Shown here: positions 60,464-64,000 of the stretch, in pieces
How the letters are laid out: each line of letters opens with the position of its first letter
Numbering within the stretch: position 1 is the first letter of the stretch
NCBI GenBank assembly: GCA_001247695.2
Contig: LGRX02025983.1
Span: 1-64,000, forward strand
Direction of reading: 5' to 3'
DNA from: Cymbomonas tetramitiformis
Lineage: Eukaryota; Chlorophyta; Pyramimonadophyceae; Pyramimonadales; Pyramimonadaceae
Length of the DNA: 64,000 bases
Notes under the pieces: generated by a model
What the model saw: the letters and a program-made list of their open reading frames with translations, nothing else
What the model was told of the DNA's origin: nothing
Databases searched by the model: none
Made by a program: the position numbers and the translations under genes

Positions 60464-62655
60464 ATATTGTCATGACTGTGCTGATTTCAGCATGGCATAA
60501 ATGCCAAACACAAAGTGTTTCCTATTATATAGGTAGCATTTCAGGGTATATAGTGTTACAGTGACCCTTATCTCCCACATTGATATTAGGGTGTTACTTG
60601 CCATCAGTAACCCTAAAATATGCCAAATTAAAGCAGTATGAACATTTTTCAAAGAAATTGAAGCAAAACTGCATTTAATTTATCACTGTGTATCACGTGG
60701 TATTTAGGAGGTATGTTACACCCCTGTAACTGTACACGTGAATATATATAATATTAGGGTGTTACATTGCTGTACTATTTTGAGCTTATTTTTCAATAGC
60801 TAATAAAATAAGGTAACGAAAAAAATGAAACCCAAATTTTCATTTTCAAATCATACGTGTGAGTTTTTCACGTATTTTGGTACAGCAACTATGTATACCC
60901 CTAGGTGTTACACACCTGATATTTAGGGTGTTACACGAGATATGACTATGCACATTATGTTTTTCAGATACCTTAATAGGTATAAAATCACAATTCGTGA
61001 AAAAATGGAGTCGGAATTTCAGTTTTGAAATTTCCCGACAACGATTTTTACCCATTTTCCACCTTTTTTGGCCACTTATATATGTACCTCAGTATATATA
61101 TAGCGGTGTGTGTGTAATCTGCAAGTTACAGAACTCATGCAACTTATCTCACTTTTGCACATGGTATTTTTCATGGCATAATAGTGAAGATATCTGATGG
61201 TCAACATCTGTGGTTGAACATAAATATGGGTTTTGCTGATTTGAAACCCATGGAAGTTAGTCCACTTCCCAATGATAATATTAGGTGTATCAACTTTAAG
61301 CGAGTCTGTCACTTAAGTGATAACTTGTCAAAACCTATTATCTACTTGGGCATATGACTGTGCACGGAAAGAGTATCAAGTGATATCTTTCGTTTCCAAG
61401 TAGATCTGGACATAGCTTGATAAATAAATCTAAGCAGTCTCACACAACACAACAGTGTGTGTGTGTAATGTCCACAACAACCTCAATCAGATGTCAATAT
61501 ATAGTTACTGATCTGAGAGTTACATGCAATTGTGCTGATCAATTCTGAATCAATTGTCACAATGCAATGTAGTTGTTGTTGTTGCTCCAGCGATGATATG
61601 TGAGACGAATGGACAATGCTCAGCAGTGACCAGCTGCCTATTTGAGCATTGTATAATGCCTTCGGGTCTGGAGATTTCTCCATCCAGCCCTACAGCATGT
61701 TGGTTGATTCTGTCCCTTATCTATCGCCATCACTTGACATCCAGCTGCTATCGTGATCAAGCTGGATGGTACTATGTATTATGTGTTGATATGATTCTTG
61801 ATCATTACACTTTCGAGTCAGTGCATTGTCAACTTACATAGTAATGTTAGTGACTTATTTATTACACTTGTGAATCAGTGTAATGTCATACACTTAATGA
61901 TACATAAGTTGCAGTGACTTGTGTATGCAGTGACTTATGTACATGTGCTTTCTGATTGAGTACATTGTGTGTGTGTGTGGAATTGTGCTACTACACACAC
62001 TTGTATATATGTAATTACTGATATTACACTATACCAAGTTGATCTATCATATAGGATGATCTGTATACCAATCACAGAATGAATCTAACATGATGTATAT
62101 CAGCTTAGTTAGTGATTGTAATCCTGCCTATCTCATCCACAGTGATGAGTTGCTTTGGTCTATTTCACATATAGTTCCGGTGAGTATTCCTTTCAGTGAT
62201 CCACAATAGAACGAATATACTCATCCCAAATCCTGCGTCAGAGTATATCGAACTAATTATTGTGTTAAGACCACTGAACAGGCACCTTACACTATATGGG
62301 TTCAAATATAGTTTACATGCACAGCAGGTATGCTTATGTGCAATGTCTGATGCATTGTGATATGATACCATATATCCCAGCTGCTATCGTGGTCAAGCTG
62401 GTTTATGCATTACAGCTGCTAACGTGATCAAGCTGTATGCATAAATGTATGCACATGTCACAATGATATAGTTGCTCAGTATTATAATGTACATGTATTA
62501 TAATGTACATCTGCTGCATGCACTTGGTATATACTGAATGATTGTATATACTGCAAGCGTGTGTGTGTGGTGCTGCAAGTATTATAATCACTGCACACCC
62601 AAATAATTGTACACACTATGATATTGCTGCAGAGCATCCACTTATCTGTCATACT

Positions 62656-62682
62656 GAGTGTGTGTGTGTGTGTGTGTGTGTA
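62656..62682. repeat. (GT)n microsatellite
   Basis: About 12 consecutive GT dinucleotides. Shorter GT runs occur at 19180-19198 and 61970. Confidence 0.95.
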
Positions 62683-63859
62683 AGCTACTCACACAGCATA
62701 TAGTACACACTCGTGATTGCAGGCTTGTATGTGAATCTGACAGTGAATGGATAATACTATCTCGGCAAGCATCACAGACTTGTATGGCATGCTGCATATT
62801 ATACTGCCATCATGCGTCATCTGTTCATGATAATTCCAGCAGGTATGTACATATTCTGTCAAGGATAATCATGATGCGCGCAGACGAGTGATTATTGCAA
62901 CTATTTGAAATGACGATATTTTGATGATGTATACTCGCACTCAAACTGATCTCGTCATCAAAACTGCAAGGTAATCGTTCAGTGCAGTAGCGATTTATTG
63001 TGATTATCAAAGTCGCTATTGTGCGCGCTGCGAATAATGAGCACATCTCTGTCGCAATATGAACGGCATATGATACAAATGCCATTTTTCGCACGGATCA
63101 TATTCTGATGATGATTTATTCATCCGCGTCTCAATATGTCGAATCTCGTACAATTGCGAATGATAACTGCGCATATATGCGATCGGCATGCTACATGCAC
63201 AGCTTCTCGCGCTGTTATCTCTGACGGTATGTACGAACAACTGCGATTACGACGATGTCTCCTCGCGCACTGTTTTCGCTGTTTATTATGCAGCGGTCGA
63301 TATTATGCAGATATGTCAATATATGTGCGACTGCGGCGCCTGATGATATACGCGCTCCGCAAACCTGCGCACACAAAATTCAATATCTACTGCTGCACTC
63401 ACACTAGATGCGTCCTCGTTCGTCGCCTTGACGAGACGGAGAATACCAACTGTTAGGGCTTCGCTAGCAAGCGAATAGATATGATATGAAGCGAGGTTAT
63501 TATTGAACGTTAATAGCTCACGCAGAGTACGTGTGGATATGAGTACAGCGCTTCTCAAGAAGTGACTGCTGTAGCTCAACGCTACCTCATTTTACGCAAT
63601 GCCCCGCATCTCATAGATGCCACCACAATTGGGTTGTGAACCCAAGGCATTGGTTGAACAATCAGTATCGGCTGATCGAATAAGCCATATGATACTCGCA
63701 TGCTTGTTCAGAACATGCTTGAAGCGAAGATGAGTTTTCTCCGAACACTTCCGGTTCTTGAAGACTTCATCTTGCTTTGTCATCTCGATGCCACATACTG
63801 GCCTCTCGATGACAGGTGTCACTCAAGTCTCACCTTGAGTAAATGACAGATGATATGAC

Positions 63860-64000
63860 TGTACATGTCATAGTCGACCGTACTGACGACTGTCTGTCAT
63901 TATAATATATGACATGGCACGACATGACATGACATGGTATGACATGTCTGACAGGTATGACACGTATGACATGTATGACACATATGTCATCGGTCATAAC
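63860..64000. repeat. ATGACATG-type short repeats at the window end
   Basis: Degenerate repeats of TATGACATG, GACATGACATG and TATGACACG with inverted copies (TGTCAT), running off the right edge. Similar in word but not in arrangement to the TATGACAG blocks at 8.5-8.8 kb. Confidence 0.8.

Larger units (their letters stand above)
55669..64000. other. AT-rich non-coding tract with dispersed short repeats
   Basis: No frame longer than about 130 codons and none recognisable. Composition (TGAT, ATGA, CATATG-rich) differs from the GC-rich retroelements. Repeats noted: CAGTTxTTGGGATGCAGCCC near 57113, 58973 and 59009; CCTCAAGGAAGTGT plus GTTGTCAAG at 58863 and 60290; GCATACGCGATxTTAGCGxAGGTCAC at about 59355 and 59393; AGCTGCTATCGTGATCAAGCT-like at 61738, 62378 and 62411. 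It may be an old transposon graveyard or heterochromatin. Confidence 0.5.

Overview
This is a eukaryotic window made almost entirely of nested mobile elements; I see no convincing single-copy host gene. A green-lineage alga is the best guess. The transposase gene at 18.9-23.5 kb has ordinary GT-AG introns with matching phases, which argues against bacteria and against a typical dinoflagellate. The mix of chromovirus-type Ty3/Gypsy elements, CACTA (EnSpm) transposons and an RNase H-bearing LINE suits a plant or alga. The species cannot be named from sequence alone.

Layout. 1-9081: chromovirus A (gag, protease, RT, RNase H, Dam-like methyltransferase, integrase, chromodomain, cytosine-C5-like methyltransferase, 3' LTR), whose 3' LTR sits inside the methyltransferase of an older relative, C (9082-9573). 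9655-10662: an acidic orphan ORF. 10.9-16 kb and 41.4-43.3 kb: the pieces of one AT-rich LINE. The LINE is split at 15950/41421 by a DNA transposon of unknown family, with TIR TGCCTATTCTCACA and a 4-bp GTAT duplication. That transposon carries its own minus-strand genes and a 42-bp hairpin minisatellite. It was itself hit by a CACTA element (about 18.2-25.0 kb) and by LTR retroelement B (28880-39929, TSD CCAAG, inserted in the minisatellite). B was in turn hit by a non-autonomous gag-only LTR element (30235-33774, TSD ACAAG).

43.3-46.4 kb: about 150-bp direct repeats flank a region rich in GTGAATTC motifs. 47.0-51.0 kb: a minus-strand retroelement D (integrase, PHD finger, Tudor-like domain, amino-methyltransferase-like domain), interrupted by a 1963-bp internally deleted CACTA element (TIR CCCTACAAATTT, TSD GCA). 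51.25 kb: a tRNA-like cloverleaf. 51.5-54.5 kb: an ORF with 147- and 72-bp in-frame repeats, plus another Dam-like fragment. 54.5-64 kb: AT-rich, non-coding, with dispersed short repeats.

Two themes stand out. First, retroelements here repeatedly carry DNA-methyltransferase domains together with chromatin readers (chromodomain, PHD, Tudor-like): seven methyltransferase traces of three kinds in 64 kb. Second, the two CACTA elements share transposase and TIR ancestry, but each has filled its introns and flanks with a different short motif (CGTGTGGAC/CGTACGGAC versus GTACATG), suggesting family-specific binding sites spread through introns. Nearly every coding region carries frameshifts or stops, so most elements look inactive. 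LTR pairs B and gag-only differ by about one base each, so those insertions are recent.
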